Below are positions 21,678 through 30,400 of a DNA stretch of 64,000 bases, in pieces. The translations under genes and the position numbers were made by a program. A model generated the notes under the pieces. The model searched no databases. It was not told the origin of the DNA and was given only the letters and a program-made list of their open reading frames with translations. This DNA comes from a virus. Where the stretch lies: positions 1 through 64,000 of IMG/VR virus record IMGVR_UViG_3300043448_000423; one strand, given 5' to 3'. Numbering within the stretch: position 1 is the first letter of the stretch; the number at the start of each line of letters is the position of its first letter.

Positions 21678-24508
21678 TACAAGAATTTCTGGGATCAACT
21701 AACTTTGTAGGTAGAGATGGTTTTTACTGGTGGATTGGGCAAGTAGAAACGGAGAAAGGAGAACAGCAAAAAGGAGATGATCGATACAAAGTTAGAATAG
21801 TAGGACAGCATTTGAAAGATTGCAATGCAGTTGCATATGATGATTTGCCATGGGCAATTGTCATGATGCCGCCTACTGCTCCCAGAAGAGAAGGTGGTGG
21901 AGATTACACCAGCGTAAAATACAAAGCTGGCGATTGGGTTATTGGATTTTTTCTAGATGGTAGAGAGGGTCAGCAACCAGTTATCATTGGATCAATTGGT
22001 CAACAATATAAAGCTTCTACTACCCATGTTGGTAAAGATAAACCAGCAGAAAAGTGTTTAGCTTTTACTACATTCTTAGAAAGAGATATTAATCCGAGTA
22101 CTGCTGTCCCCGCTACAGAACAAGATAAATTAAAACAAGGTGGTCTCACAGGAGCTGGTGCAAGCACTGGCACAGATCAAACCAAACAACCAGATTTAAA
22201 TGGACCAGTAAACAATAAAAATGAAACAGCGTCTGCTGCGCTTTTAGCAACTAGATGTTGTAATAGTGAAACCAATCCAGGTGGTCAATATTTTTGTGTT
22301 GAGGTATCAGATGCTAAATGTGATACCACAGACAATGATCAATCTAGATTTGAAAAAGTTTTGTCTGAACTATTTGCTAATATACAATCTAGTGATGGTC
22401 AGATAGGAACTCAGATTGTTAGTCAATATACTGGAAAGTTATATGATTATGTTGGTATTGCAAATGAATATGTAGGGAAACTAGCAAAATTAGGCAACTC
22501 TTTAGTTGCCAGAGTCAAGGGAGAAATATTTGCACTGATCAAACAAGGCGCAAAAGAGATATTAAATTTTTTATTGACCGAAGAAGTTATAGATACTGAA
22601 GCAACAGAAGCGGCAAAAAAAGCAGCTACTGCATCTGGTAAAGATCCAAAAGAAGTTCAACCAGTAAAGAAAAGAGTAGGAAGATTAAGAGGAATTACTG
22701 CGTGGATTAATGATCAATTAAAAAATGTTAATTGTGTCATGGAAGATCTCGATCAAAGATTGAGAGAATTTTTAGAGGATCTTATTTTTGGTGCTCTGGA
22801 AACAGTATTTAATTCAGCAAGATGCTTTGTTAGTCAATTGGTCAATGATATTTTTAATCAGATTGCTGCTTTCTTGGAAGATGCATTAAATAGTATTCTT
22901 GGACCTCTACAATCATTACTTGCTGTTATTGCAAGTCCTTTTGATATTCTAGGTACTGCTATTGCACAGTTATTTGATATTTTAGGAATTACTTGTGGTG
23001 GACCAACTCAATCTTGTGCATCTAAAGAACAAACTTCTAATTGTACTGGTCCATGTGGTGATAGTAGCGATAATCAAAATTTCTTAGATGAATTAATTAA
23101 TGCAATAGAAGATGGCAATCTCGATACCAGTGATGGTAATTGTGATACTTCTTCTGTACCAGATATTAAGGATACCGTTGTTGATCTTGTGGGAGGTACG
23201 CCGAATGAAGATAAGTTTTCTGATGAAACAGATGATGGCGCAACTACTTCTCCTGTTGGTGATACCGAAGATACAATTACAGATCCAACTCTAGATCCAG
23301 ATACTTATACTTCTCCAAGTGTAAATGATTATCCACCTACCACTACATTATTACCTGATGATAATCCAACAAATATAACTCCAGATAATATAACACCATC
23401 TACTAACGCTCCATCAGTATTAAATAAATCAACAGTGGCATTTATTTCTCTTGCTGGTGGGTTGGCAGCAGATACTGTTGGAAATTTGAAATTAAGATTC
23501 ACTGACTTTTCTTCTGCTCCTGCAACATCTTTTATTAGTGCAAATAAAAAATTTAATATATCTAATGATATTAAACTTCTGTTATCATCTACTTCGGAAG
23601 TATCTTTTGTTTCTAATTTAGTAGATGAAGATGCTATTACATATTCTCTAACGGTAAGTAAAACTATTGTTAATGAAGGAGAAACAATTGTATTTACATT
23701 GGTAGCTAACGGTGGTGTTGTTCAAGATTATACTAAATTTAACTATGCATTGTTTGGAACTAACATAACTGTTTCTGATTTCCAGAATAATTCTACATCA
23801 GGTACGATGACTATGATCGGTAACATAGCAAAAACTAGTATCACTATTGCTGATGATGGGTTAGAAGAACCTGTAGAAACTGTCACATTTAACATAAAAG
23901 ATATAGGAAAGACAGTAGCATTTACTATCGCATCGTCAACTAAAACTAATCAACAAACTACACCAACTAAAACATTCAAAACTCCAAAGATAGGTACACC
24001 TGAAGTATGTGACGATGGCAGAATCATGGAGGTTCCTATAATAAGTAAAGGAGATCCTTACTTATCACCACCATTAGTTCTCATAACTGGAACTGGATTT
24101 GGCGCGTCTGCAAAGGCAATTTTAGATGAGAATGGGTATCTAAGTAAAATTATGATCACTAGATCGGGTGTAGGATATAAACCATTTAGATCGAGAAAAA
24201 ACTGTACGATTGGGCAGATAGTAATAGCGTCACAAGGTAATGGATATTATAAAGAGCCCACTGTATTTGTAAATGGTAAATCAAATGTCGCAAGAGCTAT
24301 AATTGATACACAAGGAAGAGTAACAAAAATAGAAGTCATAGATAAGACCCAAATTTTTGGTTGTACTCCAATTGTAGAAGTGTTTGGCGGAAACGGACTG
24401 GGGGCAAGAGCTATTCCAGTTATGGAATGTCGTGATGATATTCTTTACTCAGAATTCCAGAAAGAGATTGCTCCATCTGGTACAGATAAAGTTATTGATT
24501 GTCCATAG
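21674..24508 (+). CDS. Baseplate hub/spike protein, gp5-like OB-fold with Calx-beta domain
   Basis: 944 residues. The N-terminal OB-fold matches gp5-type spikes (GFYWWIGQVETE, KVRIVGQH, LPWAIVMMPPTAP, YKAGDWVIGFFLDGREGQQPVIIGSIG). The T4-type lysozyme domain is absent. A long helical and hydrophobic middle (about 225-440) has several Cys. A Calx-beta-like domain follows (YSLTVSKTIVNEGETIVFTL, ITIADDGLEEPVETVTFNI). The C-terminus holds repeats of the type GYxxPPxVxxxGxGxGAxAxAxLDxxGxLxxIxI. It probably forms the central hub. The missing lysozyme activity may be supplied by the enzymes at 13646 and 16878. Confidence 0.78.
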   Translation: MIQEFLGSTNFVGRDGFYWWIGQVETEKGEQQKGDDRYKVRIVGQHLKDCNAVAYDDLPWAIVMMPPTAPRREGGGDYTSVKYKAGDWVIGFFLDGREGQQPVIIGSIGQQYKASTTHVGKDKPAEKCLAFTTFLERDINPSTAVPATEQDKLKQGGLTGAGASTGTDQTKQPDLNGPVNNKNETASAALLATRCCNSETNPGGQYFCVEVSDAKCDTTDNDQSRFEKVLSELFANIQSSDGQIGTQIVSQYTGKLYDYVGIANEYVGKLAKLGNSLVARVKGEIFALIKQGAKEILNFLLTEEVIDTEATEAAKKAATASGKDPKEVQPVKKRVGRLRGITAWINDQLKNVNCVMEDLDQRLREFLEDLIFGALETVFNSARCFVSQLVNDIFNQIAAFLEDALNSILGPLQSLLAVIASPFDILGTAIAQLFDILGITCGGPTQSCASKEQTSNCTGPCGDSSDNQNFLDELINAIEDGNLDTSDGNCDTSSVPDIKDTVVDLVGGTPNEDKFSDETDDGATTSPVGDTEDTITDPTLDPDTYTSPSVNDYPPTTTLLPDDNPTNITPDNITPSTNAPSVLNKSTVAFISLAGGLAADTVGNLKLRFTDFSSAPATSFISANKKFNISNDIKLLLSSTSEVSFVSNLVDEDAITYSLTVSKTIVNEGETIVFTLVANGGVVQDYTKFNYALFGTNITVSDFQNNSTSGTMTMIGNIAKTSITIADDGLEEPVETVTFNIKDIGKTVAFTIASSTKTNQQTTPTKTFKTPKIGTPEVCDDGRIMEVPIISKGDPYLSPPLVLITGTGFGASAKAILDENGYLSKIMITRSGVGYKPFRSRKNCTIGQIVIASQGNGYYKEPTVFVNGKSNVARAIIDTQGRVTKIEVIDKTQIFGCTPIVEVFGGNGLGARAIPVMECRDDILYSEFQKEIAPSGTDKVIDCP

Positions 24509-24520
24509 GAGGTATAGATT

Positions 24521-25894
24521 GTGGCATCAACACAGAATAGTTATTTAAATGCAGCTGCTGCTTATGATAGCGAAAAACCAGATCCGAAATACTTTGCTCA
24601 ATCTTCAGTAAATTCTGCGACATTAGGATCAGAAGTTGGACAAATCAATGGAGATAGTACTGGATTTACAGCAACAGAAACTTTAGAGGATAAACAAAAG
24701 CAATCGACTGATGGTGGTTGTGGTACATCTTTCACAACTGCTACAGATCCAGCAAAAATAAACGTAAAACAATCCTTAGGTGGACATGTAACGAAAGTTG
24801 AAACAGTAAACAGTGATGGAGATCCTCTTATCAAAATTATGACTAGTGATGGTAAGTCAGTCACGTTTGATGAAGATGGTAGTGTCATATTTACTACTGC
24901 TAAAAGAAATAATGATCCCCTTAGTGGTAGGTTTGATGTGCGTTCTCAGGGAAGTACTAGATTGAAAGTAGGTGAATCATTATTGATAGAAGTTGAAAAT
25001 AAAAATAATGTTGTTGCTTCAAAAGATGGCAGTACTAAGTCGTCCAAAGCATTTTCTTTAGTTGTTTATGGTAACGTAGATATTACAGCACATGATGGAG
25101 AAATAAATGCTAAAGCTAAAAATATAACATTAAATGCAACTAATGAATTAACTTTACAAGCGGGATCTAAAATTAGTTTATTGTCTGGCAAAGGAAAAGG
25201 ACAATCAAATTCTACCACGACTTCATCAAATACACAATCATCAAGTCAGGTTGAGTATGGTGGATTGATAGAGTTTAAAGGAGGAGATATAAACATTGAT
25301 GGATTAACAGTGAGACAAAATTCGTCGGTTGATTATAAAATAGTCAGTCACGAAGGAGCAACGTTATCATCAGAAAAACTTGCTAATTATGGATTCCAGT
25401 CCCCAGGTTCGTTTACTTTAGATATTTCTGGTGATTTTGCAGAACTAATTGGTGGTCTAAAAAGAACAGAAATATACGCTAAATCAGATGCAGCTTCTAC
25501 AATTTTACCAGGGCAAACAGATGGGTGGTACACAAGTGTTGCCGCAGTAAAAGGTGATGCATTTGTAGTTGAAGCTGCTTCGGGTGGTGTCTATATGCAT
25601 ACCACTAAGGGAGATATGATAGTCCAAACAGATTCTGGTTCAGTTTTGATGGATTCTACAACAGCTGGTGGATTTTCTGCTTTAGATAAAGCCAATCCAG
25701 CAGGGAATTCTAAACCTCTCTCTCCAGGAGTATATTTACGAGGATACAATAAAAGTGTCTATATTGGAACTTCGCAAGGAGATATTTGTATCGGCATAGG
25801 TTCTGCCCAACAAGCAAGCACTGTTACCAATGGAATAAAAATTACTGCAGCAAAATTAGAAATAAAAAATTCTACAGGAATTTATTTAAATTAA
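24521..25894 (+). CDS. Spike needle-like structural protein
   Basis: 457 residues from a GTG start preceded by a strong AGGAGGT. After GGHVTKVETVNSDGDPLIKIMTSDGKSVTFDEDGSV it shows short repeating strands (VDITAHDGEINAKAKNITLNATNELTLQAGSKISLLSG and later GGVYMHTTKGDMIVQTDSGSVLMDS). These are typical of the triple-stranded beta-helix of gp5 C-terminal or VgrG needles. It probably trimerises as the membrane-puncturing tip. Last gene of the baseplate operon. Confidence 0.7.
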   Translation: MASTQNSYLNAAAAYDSEKPDPKYFAQSSVNSATLGSEVGQINGDSTGFTATETLEDKQKQSTDGGCGTSFTTATDPAKINVKQSLGGHVTKVETVNSDGDPLIKIMTSDGKSVTFDEDGSVIFTTAKRNNDPLSGRFDVRSQGSTRLKVGESLLIEVENKNNVVASKDGSTKSSKAFSLVVYGNVDITAHDGEINAKAKNITLNATNELTLQAGSKISLLSGKGKGQSNSTTTSSNTQSSSQVEYGGLIEFKGGDINIDGLTVRQNSSVDYKIVSHEGATLSSEKLANYGFQSPGSFTLDISGDFAELIGGLKRTEIYAKSDAASTILPGQTDGWYTSVAAVKGDAFVVEAASGGVYMHTTKGDMIVQTDSGSVLMDSTTAGGFSALDKANPAGNSKPLSPGVYLRGYNKSVYIGTSQGDICIGIGSAQQASTVTNGIKITAAKLEIKNSTGIYLN

Positions 25895-25974
25895 TAGAGA
25901 TTTCAAAATTGACCTTTAATTACCAAAAAGGTCGAAAAAAAATTCGGGGTAATTTTTGCTTAAAAAAGTCGAGC

Positions 25975-26003
25975 TTGACATGACCCCTAAATACCGCTAT
26001 ACT
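25975..26003 (+). promoter_or_regulatory. sigma70-type promoter before the tRNA cluster
   Basis: Perfect TTGACA (25975-25980), 17-base spacer, TATACT (25998-26003). The spacer contains the late-promoter octamer CTAAATAC at 25987-25994, so two promoter classes overlap here. It would drive the small gene at 26034 and the Met and Lys tRNAs. Confidence 0.82.
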
Positions 26004-26033
26004 AGCAATGTGGCGCTTTGAGGTCTGGGTCTT

Positions 26034-26222
26034 ATGAATCTTCAAAATCCTTCTGAATCAGCTCTTGACAAAATCACGGTTGACCTTTATAATAAGAAGG
26101 TAATCATCAGAGGAGAACATGGAACGACTCTTACCTTTCGATGTGCTACAATCAACGAGTTGGTTGAACTAAAGGAAAAATGTGGTAAACTATTGAAGAC
26201 AGACAACTTCATTTATCGTTGA
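26034..26222 (+). CDS. Small hypothetical protein
   Basis: 62 residues, not recognised. Layout: KITVDLYNKKVIIRGEHGTTLTFRCATINELVELKEKCGKLL, strands then a helix. It lies just after a strong promoter and its stop codon touches the tRNA-Met gene, so it is co-transcribed with the tRNAs. Confidence 0.6.
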   Translation: MNLQNPSESALDKITVDLYNKKVIIRGEHGTTLTFRCATINELVELKEKCGKLLKTDNFIYR

Positions 26223-26295
26223 GCTCCTTTAGCAATCTGGTGAATGCACCGAACTCATAATTCGGCTAAGGTGGGTTCGATCCCCTCAAGGAGCA
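26223..26295 (+). tRNA. tRNA-Met (CAT)
   Basis: 73 bases. Acceptor stem GCTCCTT/AAGGAGC is perfect, anticodon stem CCGAA/TTCGG closes the loop CTCATAA (anticodon CAT), and the T-loop is TTCGATC. The T-stem has one mismatch. A CAT anticodon could also be a lysidine-modified Ile tRNA; sequence alone does not decide. Confidence 0.88.
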
Positions 26296-26298
26296 TTT

Positions 26299-26370
26299 GG
26301 GTCATTAACTCAGCGGTAGAGTATTCGGCTTTTAACCGATTAGCCGTTGGTTCAAATCCAACATGACCCA
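26299..26370 (+). tRNA. tRNA-Lys (TTT)
   Basis: 72 bases. Acceptor GGGTCAT/ATGACCC, T-arm GTTGG-TTCAAAT-CCAAC, anticodon loop CTTTTAA (anticodon TTT). Only three bases separate it from tRNA-Met. Confidence 0.92.
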
Positions 26371-26371
26371 C

Positions 26372-26400
26372 TTGACAATCTGAGCACTTGCTGCTATGAT
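26372..26400 (+). promoter_or_regulatory. sigma70-type promoter before tRNA-Leu
   Basis: Perfect TTGACA (26372-26377), 17 bases, TATGAT (26395-26400). An inverted repeat GACAATC (26374-26380) / GATTGTC (26398-26404) links the two hexamers and could be an operator. Confidence 0.8.
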
Positions 26401-26414
26401 TGTCTCATGTCCAA

Positions 26415-26497
26415 GGGAGCGTGGCGTAATCGGTAGCCGCATCGGACTTAAAATCCGCTGGTCTTAGACCGTGGGGGTTCGAGTCCCCCCGCTCCTA
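26415..26497 (+). tRNA. tRNA-Leu (TAA)
   Basis: 83 bases with a long variable arm (CTGGTCTTAGACCGT region), typical of Leu. Acceptor GGGAGCG/CGCTCCT with one G-U pair. Anticodon loop CTTAAAA (anticodon TAA). T-arm GGGGG-TTCGAGT-CCCCC. Confidence 0.93.
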
Positions 26498-26498
26498 T

Positions 26499-26525
26499 TT
26501 CCCACTAAATATAATGTAGTGGGAA
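26499..26525 (+). other. Hairpin enclosing a late-promoter-like motif
   Basis: 9-bp perfect stem TTCCCACTA/TAGTGGGAA with a 9-base loop. CTAAATAT (26505-26512) spans the stem-loop border. There is no T-run, so it is not a standard terminator. It ends four bases before the ATG at 26530. Confidence 0.5.
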
Positions 26526-26529
26526 TGTT

Positions 26530-26796
26530 ATGAAATACACATTATCACAAGCATATGTCTTTTATATGGGACAGGTTGTGCGTATGTATTTCATACAAGG
26601 TCTTCCTTATACATTTGATGAACTTCCTCAAATTATACAAGACCACCCATCAGTTCAAACAGAAGCCCTTCATCATAAAGATTATGATGATGAAGAGTTA
26701 TATAAATATTCTAACTATCTTATTATGGAGGAAATGCATCCTTTAATGTTTGATATTCAAATAGAAAACCCCGATTTACTTCCGAAAGATGATTGA
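26530..26796 (+). CDS. Hypothetical protein upstream of cpeT
   Basis: 88 residues, not recognised. Aromatic-rich N-terminus (YTLSQAYVFYMGQVVRMYFIQGLPYTFDELP) and an acidic rest. It overlaps cpeT by eight bases, suggesting linked expression and perhaps a linked job, though nothing in the sequence shows one. Confidence 0.65.
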   Translation: MKYTLSQAYVFYMGQVVRMYFIQGLPYTFDELPQIIQDHPSVQTEALHHKDYDDEELYKYSNYLIMEEMHPLMFDIQIENPDLLPKDD

Positions 26797-27295
26797 TAAA
26801 TTCTGTAATTGGTTTGAAGGAGAATACAATAATCAACGCCAGGCATTTGAAAATCCTACGCGATTTGCCATGATTGAAATTTTTCATGAAAAAATTGGTG
26901 AATTGTCATTTTCCATCACTCAACAATATATGGTAGATAAAGTGCCATATAGAAAAGCAATTATTGAAGTAATTCAATTAGATGAACTTAATTTAATTCT
27001 TAAAAATTATCGTGAGGACTTGACGCCTCTCCCAGGATGTGATATAATGGTATCATATTCACCAGAAAATGATGAATTTGTTGGTGGTATTCAGGGTACA
27101 GAATGTATAGTTCCATGGTCACAAAATGGTCAAATCATTCAAACATATCTTTCTACACAATTTATTCTTTCTGAATTAAGTTATAAAGTTCAAGATAAAG
27201 GATACGATAATCAAGGAAATAGAGTTTGGGGTTCTGAACATGGATTTTTTAATTTTATAAAACAATCTTCCAATCAATTTAAATTGCCTCAGTAG
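26789..27295 (+). CDS. cpeT: Phycobiliprotein lyase, CpeT/CpcT family
   Basis: 168 residues. Family landmarks: FCNWFEGEYNNQRQAFENPTRF at the N-terminus, LPGCDIMVSYSPENDEFVGGIQGTEC in the middle and GYDNQGNRVWGSEHGFFNF near the end. CpeT/CpcT enzymes attach phycoerythrobilin or phycocyanobilin to phycobiliprotein beta subunits; phage versions bind bilin and may keep antennae working during infection. This fits a phycoerythrin-containing host such as marine Synechococcus. The last ten bases lie inside tRNA-Thr. Confidence 0.92.
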   Translation: MIDKFCNWFEGEYNNQRQAFENPTRFAMIEIFHEKIGELSFSITQQYMVDKVPYRKAIIEVIQLDELNLILKNYREDLTPLPGCDIMVSYSPENDEFVGGIQGTECIVPWSQNGQIIQTYLSTQFILSELSYKVQDKGYDNQGNRVWGSEHGFFNFIKQSSNQFKLPQ

Positions 27296-27357
27296 CACAG
27301 TGGTAGTGCAGCCGCCTTGTAAGCGGCAGGTCGTTGGTTCAAATCCGATCTGGGGCT
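27286..27357 (+). tRNA. tRNA-Thr (TGT)
   Basis: 72 bases. Acceptor GCCTCAG/CTGGGGC with one wobble, anticodon stem CCGC/GCGG and loop CTTGTAA (anticodon TGT). The T-stem has wobble pairs. The base after the acceptor stem is T. Its first ten bases are the last codons and stop of cpeT. Confidence 0.9.
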
Positions 27358-27381
27358 CTCCGTGTGAAGGAAGTCAAATAT

Positions 27382-27407
27382 ACCTGAGGATCCCCTCAGG
27401 TTTTTTT
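27382..27407 (+). terminator. Terminator after tRNA-Thr
   Basis: 8-bp perfect stem ACCTGAGG/CCTCAGGT with the four-base loop ATCC, followed by T7 (counting the base that closes the stem). It ends the tRNA/cpeT unit. Confidence 0.93.
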
Positions 27408-27408
27408 G

Positions 27409-27416
27409 TATAAATA
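27409..27416 (+). promoter_or_regulatory. T4-type late promoter for the giant virion gene
   Basis: Exact TATAAATA one base after the terminator T-run and 39 bases before the ATG at 27456. It should drive the giant gene and the fibre genes that follow. Confidence 0.8.
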
Positions 27417-27455
27417 ACTCAGAAGAAATCACCATAATTACGGGTTACTGAGAAG

Positions 27456-30400
27456 ATGCCATTAACCAGATTAGATAATCTACTTTCAAGTAAAACTGGT
27501 AAGTACATATATGTCTCTCCTGATGACTTTAACGCTACAGATGCATTAGATAATAGAGGAAACACTCCGTTAAGACCTTTTGTTACAATCCAGAGAGCTT
27601 TCTTGGAAGTAGCTCGTTATTCATATGTTCCTGGCGTCGATAATGATCGTTTTGATCAATTTACGATCATGCTTGCTCCTGGAACACACTATGTTGACAA
27701 TAGGCCAGGTGATTTAGATGTAGCAAATATTCCCGTTTTTAATTTTGATTCTAATACTGGGGAGTGGAACGATTCTTCAATCTTAGATCTATCAAACCCC
27801 AACAACATTCTTTATCGTTTCAATGGTCGTGATGGTGGTGCGACTATTCCTAGAGGAACTTCTCTTGTTGGTACAGACCTTCGTAGAACTCAGGTTCGTG
27901 CTCTCTATATTCCAGATCCTGCCGACAAAGATGTTCCGCGATGTGCATTATTCAATGTAACTGGTGGATGCTATTTTTGGCAATTTACCATTCTTGATTC
28001 ACAAGTAGAAGGTGGACCTCTTAACGGTAAAGTATACAGTCAACCAGGATCAACTCAATCAGCGACACCTCTTTTCTCTCACCACAAAATGACAAACTTT
28101 GTCTTTGCGGACAGAGATGATTTAAGTTTACTTTATAGGAAAATTGCAAAATGCTTTAGTAAGTATCAAACTGCAATTGATGATGTTTATGCTAAAGAAG
28201 TAACGGCAAACAACGGTAGAGTATCTGATACTTGGGATGCTAGCACATCAAAGACATATGCTCAAAACGATACTGTAGTATTTGGTGGAAATGCATATCA
28301 AGCTGTAATTGCTCACACTTCATCTTCCGACAAGAGACCTGATAAAAACAAAACATATTGGAAGATTCTCACCACAACTTCAAGAGAATTTGATTACGCT
28401 GTTCAAGAGAATAGAATTGTTGGTCCTCTTGCGGATACAATTCAAATTGATGATATTACAATTAGCGAATATAACACAGAAACATTAAATGTTAAAGTAA
28501 GAACTAAAATTAATCATAATTTATTCCCAACACAATATGTTGTTGTTGCAAATACTGGTTTCAGTAATTTACTACACGGTTCTTTTGAAGTAGTAAGCAT
28601 TAGTGAAACAAATCCAAAAGAATTTACATATAGAACTAAGGCAACACTTGCTCAGGTCAGTTTTGCCAATAACGAAACTCAAATTCCACCAGATGCGAAT
28701 GCCAGCATTCAAGCAGAAGTTGACTCTGTAGAATCAGCATCACCATACGTCTTCAACGTTTCGATTCGTTCAACTTGGGGTATTTGTGGTATCTGGGCTG
28801 ATGGTCGCAAGGCGACTGGTTTCAAATCGATGGTTATCGCCCAGTATACGGGTGTTTCGCTACAGAAAGACGACCGTGCGTTTATTCGCTACGATGAATT
28901 TACCAACACTTGGAATGAAGCTCCTCTAACTGATGCATTTGCTACCACTCCTTATCACATCAAGGGAGATGCATATTGGAAGGATGACTGGAGAAACTTC
29001 CACGTTCGTGCTTCGGACGACTCTTTCATTCAGAACGTTTCTATCTTCGCTGTAGGTTTTGCTGACCACTTCCTGCTTGAGTCAGGTGGTGACATGTCTA
29101 TCACCAACTCAAACTCGAACTTTGGTAACACTTCGATGCACTCGAAGGGATTTAAAGGGTTTGCGTTCAACCAAGACAAGGGTGGATACATCACTGATAT
29201 TATTCCACCACAGTCATTTTCTAGCACACCAACTACAACTAAAGTTTCCTATTATCCATTTGATGTTCAATTAACTAGAGGAAGTCAAGATACTGGTGGA
29301 TCTTGGTTGTCTCAACCAAAATTATATTTGACAGGTGATAAAGCAAATAATTACTTAGACAGACCAGCTGTAAGTATTAATGGATACAGATTAGGTGCTA
29401 GAACCTATATTAATTCAAGTAAAGCAGAAAAAATTTATACTAAAATTAGTGCCGATACTGCAGCGGGAGAAACCCAACCAACTGTCAAGGAAGCTTTCTT
29501 GTATCCACAAGGATTTAAAAAATGGACTGCAACTTTAACAACTTTAAGTCCAGGTAATTTAGGAGTTGGTAATTTTGATAATAACCCAGCAACAAATGAA
29601 ACAGCAGATAAAGCATTTTATAATAGATGTCAAGATGCTGCAAATTTAATTGATGCTAATAAAACTTTTATTCAAGCAGAAACTTTTGGTTATATTATTG
29701 AAAAATATCCATATTTACAGGATAGACCATATGTAAATCCAAATATTACTGCAGAAACTGGAAGATATAGAGATGGTAGTAATTTAATTAAAGCTAACCG
29801 TGCTGAGATTGTTGATTATGCATTTACTCAAATGCAAACAGCATTCCCCACATTTACTGTTCCTGGTAATGATAACGATAAGTGTAAGCGCGACATTGGA
29901 TATATTGTAGATGCTATTGCTCAAGATTTATATGATGGTGGTAACGAAAATATTATTAACGCCACAAAATCATATTTTGGTGCATATGCTAGTATTTCTT
30001 CAGTATCTAGAACAAATAATGTAGCTACAATTACTACATCAACTCCACATAATTTAGCTGTAGGAGCAGTAGTTGCAATCAATTGTAGTATTGACGCTTT
30101 TGATGATCCATCTGCAACAGTATTATCAGTTCCATCTACTACAACCTTTACCTATACTAACGTTGGAACTAATTTATCTAATACTGCTACTGGTACGGTA
30201 AGCACAGAATCTGGATCTCCAATTTCCAATGGATTGGTGGGCGAAGAAACACAATCAATCTTTGCTTTTAATAGAGTTAAAGATTGGGCAAAGAAAGCAA
30301 TTTCTAACCAGTTAACATATAAATCTCTTCTTAATGTTACTTCAATTACTGCTAGTGGAACAACTGTAACGGTAACTGTAAATTCATCAAATCCACATGG

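Noticed and set aside
25911-25957. Terminator after the needle-like gene
   Set aside because: Two alternative weak stems (GACCTTT/AAAGGTC; AATTACC/GGTAATT) exist, but neither has a compact loop with a clear T-run, so it was not listed.
26223-27357. tRNA cluster considered as an integration site
   Set aside because: No integrase and no duplicated tRNA end in the window; T4-like cyanophages are lytic.
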